Shown: positions 6,259 to 7,388 of the stretch, one piece after another
Numbering within the stretch: position 1 is the first letter of the stretch
Layout: the number at the start of each line of letters is the position of its first letter
DNA from: Burkholderiales bacterium
GTDB taxonomy: Bacteria; Pseudomonadota; Gammaproteobacteria; Burkholderiales; JAEUOS01
Length of the DNA: 7,388 nt
Reading direction: 5' to 3'
Assembly: GCA_947456845.1 (NCBI GenBank)
Contig: CANGUJ010000187.1
Span: 1-7,388 of the forward strand
Translations under genes and position numbers: made by a program
The notes under the pieces: model-generated
Told to the model about the DNA's origin: nothing
The model's database searches: none
Seen by the model: only the letters and a program-made list of their open reading frames with translations

Positions 6259-6403
6259 AAACGAGCCCCTGCGCGCGATCCGGCCCCTGCACGCGCGACC
6301 ACGGCCTTGGCATGATCGGGAAATCGCCGGCCGATACGCGCCAAATCTAGCGTATTTCAGCGCGCCCAAGCACAGAAGACGGTGCGCCTGACGCGATCCG
6401 CGA

Positions 6404-6434
6404 CTGCCAAAGCGGAGATTTGGCAGCGGCTGCC
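6404..6434. repeat. Overlapping inverted repeats at the -35 of the cyclase promoter
   Basis: CTGCCAAA (6404-6411) pairs perfectly with TTTGGCAG (6419-6426) across a 7-base spacer. The right arm is reused in GGCAGC-G-GCTGCC (6422-6434). The result is three alternating half-sites, CTGCC, GGCAG and CTGCC, around the -35 hexamer at 6420-6425. This is the arrangement expected of an operator. Confidence 0.5.
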
Positions 6435-6448
6435 CCTTCCGCTACACT
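6420..6448 (+). promoter_or_regulatory. Candidate sigma70 promoter for the cyclase gene
   Basis: TTGGCA (6420-6425, five of six consensus bases) is followed after exactly 17 bp by TACACT (6443-6448, four of six). Transcription would begin near 6455, leaving a leader of about 170 nt before the cyclase ATG at 6625. It is the best promoter match in the window, and inverted repeats overlap its -35. Confidence 0.55.
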
Positions 6449-6463
6449 CGTGCCGGGCGCGGG

Positions 6464-6628
6464 ATGGCGGGTAAACAAACATCATGGCCGGCGCGGGGAA
6501 GCACGGGGGCGCGGAGTTTGAAGGCGATCGGTCAACGGGGCAAAGCCGCGCGATGCGGCCACGAAGGACGCAGGCGTGACAGCGGATTCGCGCCCGCGGT
6601 CACGCCCGGGCGCTACAAGCTGAAATGA
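6464..6628 (+). CDS. Possible 54-residue leader ORF overlapping the cyclase start
   Basis: An uninterrupted 54-codon frame (MAGKQTSWPARG to GRYKLK) lies between the promoter and the cyclase gene. Its TGA (6626-6628) overlaps the cyclase ATG (6625-6627) in an ATGA quartet, as in translationally coupled pairs. Against it: no convincing Shine-Dalgarno sequence before the ATG, a start only about 9 nt from the predicted transcription start, third-position GC near 70 percent by my count (lower than I would expect for genes here), and a basic, low-complexity product I do not recognise. It may simply be chance. Confidence 0.2.
   Translation: MAGKQTSWPARGSTGARSLKAIGQRGKAARCGHEGRRRDSGFAPAVTPGRYKLK
6573..6606 (+). 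other. Strong GC-rich hairpin in the cyclase leader
   Basis: GGCGTGAC (6573-6580) and GTCACGCC (6599-6606) are perfectly complementary. Inside them GCGG (6582-6585) can pair with CCGC (6594-6597), which extends the helix to about 12 bp with one A-G mismatch. The hairpin ends 18 nt before the cyclase ATG and has no U-tract, so it is not an ordinary terminator. It could control access to the start codon, which lacks a clear Shine-Dalgarno sequence. A smaller hairpin, GCCGC/GCGGC (6545-6559), lies just upstream. Confidence 0.5.
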
Positions 6629-7388
6629 ACAGTTGCCTCGCCTGCGGACATCCCAGGCATCCCGAACACAAGTTCTGTCCAAGCTGCGGAGCGCGGCTCG
6701 AGGGCGCGCCCCTTGCAACGCAGGCTGCCCGGCGCGCGGCGCGCAAGGCGCCGAAAGCCAGGCGGCGCGGCACGGGCGCGCCCGAGCGCAAGCATGCGAC
6801 CGCCTTCTTTTGCGATCTTTCAGGATCGACCGAGCAGGTAGCCGGGTTTGACCCCGAGGAAGCGCAGGCGCACCTGGACAACGCCCTGAAGATCATGTCC
6901 AGCGCGGTGGAGCAATTCGGCGGCACCCTGATTCGAACGCTGGGCGACGGCGTGTTTGCCCTGTTCGGCGCACCGGTCGCCCAGGAAGACCATGCGTTGC
7001 GCGCCTGCATGGCGGCCCTTGCCATTCATGCCGCCGGGCGGAACCCCAGCCGACCGGCGGAACCGATGCTGGTGCGCGTCGGCATCGACTCCGGGGAGGT
7101 CGTCATCGGCGCGGGCGATGAATCCTCCGGAGAAACGTATCGTGCCGACGGAAGCACCATCCACCTTGCCGCACGCCTTGAGCAACTCGCCCGGCCGGGC
7201 ACGACGCTCATGAGTGGCGCGACCCACCGGCTGGTAGCGGACAAGGTTGAAACCCGTTCGCTTGGCGCCCACGCGATCCGCGGATTCAGGACGCCGATCG
7301 AACTCTTCGACCTGATATCCGACCGGCCGGACGCCAACCCGGCGCCGCGCCAGGCGGAGCCGGGGCGACGCGCGTTGTTGGGGCGGGA
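6625..7388 (+). CDS. Class III adenylate/guanylate cyclase with N-terminal zinc ribbon, partial
   Basis: The first 254 residues of a gene that runs off the right edge. Residues 4-21 form a CxxC-10-CxxC zinc ribbon (Cys 4, 7, 18, 21). An Arg/Lys-rich linker (35-56) leads to a class III nucleotidyl cyclase domain (about 57-235). Metal-binding D64 lies in FFCDLSGSTE and D108 in TLGDGVFALFGAP. VRVGIDSGEVVIG and the GSTIHLAARLEQLARPGTTLMS block (176-197) complete the domain, with catalytic Arg184. The usual Asn four residues before that Arg is His180, a variant I recall from related bacterial cyclases. This layout usually continues into an AAA-type ATPase and TPR region, and GRRALLGR at the edge may be its beginning; this is inference. 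I chose the ATG because it precedes the first Cys by three codons and no other ATG lies between it and an in-frame stop at 6577-6579. Confidence 0.9.
   Translation, partial: MNSCLACGHPRHPEHKFCPSCGARLEGAPLATQAARRAARKAPKARRRGTGAPERKHATAFFCDLSGSTEQVAGFDPEEAQAHLDNALKIMSSAVEQFGGTLIRTLGDGVFALFGAPVAQEDHALRACMAALAIHAAGRNPSRPAEPMLVRVGIDSGEVVIGAGDESSGETYRADGSTIHLAARLEQLARPGTTLMSGATHRLVADKVETRSLGAHAIRGFRTPIELFDLISDRPDANPAPRQAEPGRRALLGR

Larger units (their letters stand above)
6248..6624. other. Divergent intergenic region and cyclase leader
   Basis: This stretch of 377 bases lies between the divergent hydrolase and cyclase genes. From left to right it holds the hydrolase ribosome site, an imperfect tandem repeat (GCCCCTGC followed by GCGCGA-like text at 6265-6280 and 6283-6300), inverted repeats and a plus-strand promoter (6404-6448), and a GC-rich leader with a strong hairpin (6573-6606). 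I could not find a convincing minus-strand promoter for the hydrolase. Confidence 0.5.

Noticed and set aside
6265..6300. Imperfect tandem repeat GCCCCTGC/GCGCGA-like
   Set aside because: Short, with an indel and a substitution, in very GC-rich DNA; likely chance.
6537..6606. c-di-GMP-I (GEMM) riboswitch
   Set aside because: GGCAAA and GGACGCA fragments are present around a small hairpin, but the closing GCC strand, the A-rich joining segment and the P3 helix with its receptor are not found, so I do not call it; it is mentioned only as a resemblance in the leader finding.
6600..7025. Minus-strand frames opposite the cyclase gene
   Set aside because: The plus-strand frame encodes a complete zinc ribbon and cyclase motifs; the antisense frames show nothing recognisable.

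Overview
The window is high-GC DNA with tightly packed genes, most likely from a betaproteobacterium of the Burkholderiales (Bordetella/Achromobacter-like). That assignment rests on base composition and gene families recognised by eye, not on a database search. All genes are on the minus strand except the last, which runs off the right edge on the plus strand.

Region 1 (4018 down to 1, minus strand) is a compact five-gene operon. Its order is a ketopantoate-reductase-family (ApbA/PanE) dehydrogenase, a class II aldolase/adducin-family metalloenzyme, a PheA/TfdB/MhpA-type FAD monooxygenase, a small DUF2783 protein, and a DUF3237 (UPF0311) protein cut by the left edge. Gaps are 19 and 12 nt, then a 4-nt ATGA overlap, then 1 nt, so one mRNA and translational coupling are very likely. 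The set looks like a catabolic cassette for an aromatic or oxo-acid substrate: a flavin hydroxylase, a metal-dependent lyase or decarboxylase, and an NADPH reductase. The substrate cannot be read from the sequence. The region upstream of the operon holds a candidate sigma70 promoter whose -10 lies inside a perfect 17-bp palindrome, and a tandem 11-bp repeat carrying GGTCACC sites near -60 and -71.

Region 2 (4240-6247, minus strand) holds a LuxR/GerE-type helix-turn-helix regulator and, upstream of it, an SGNH/GDSL hydrolase. They are separated by 157 nt containing an 18-bp dyad. The LuxR gene lies just upstream of the catabolic operon in the same orientation and is a natural candidate for its regulator, but nothing in the sequence proves this.

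Region 3 (6248-7388) is a divergent intergenic region of 377 nt followed by the start of a class III nucleotidyl cyclase with an N-terminal zinc ribbon. The intergenic stretch contains a good promoter match overlapped by inverted repeats, a GC-rich leader hairpin close to the cyclase start, and a possible 54-codon leader ORF whose stop overlaps the cyclase ATG.

The most interesting material is the monooxygenase/DUF2783/DUF3237 cassette with its variant active-site motifs, the promoter/operator layout in front of it, and the structured leader of the cyclase. I see no CRISPR array, tRNA, rRNA, insertion sequence or phage gene. The long plus-strand frames opposite the minus-strand genes are high-GC shadows.
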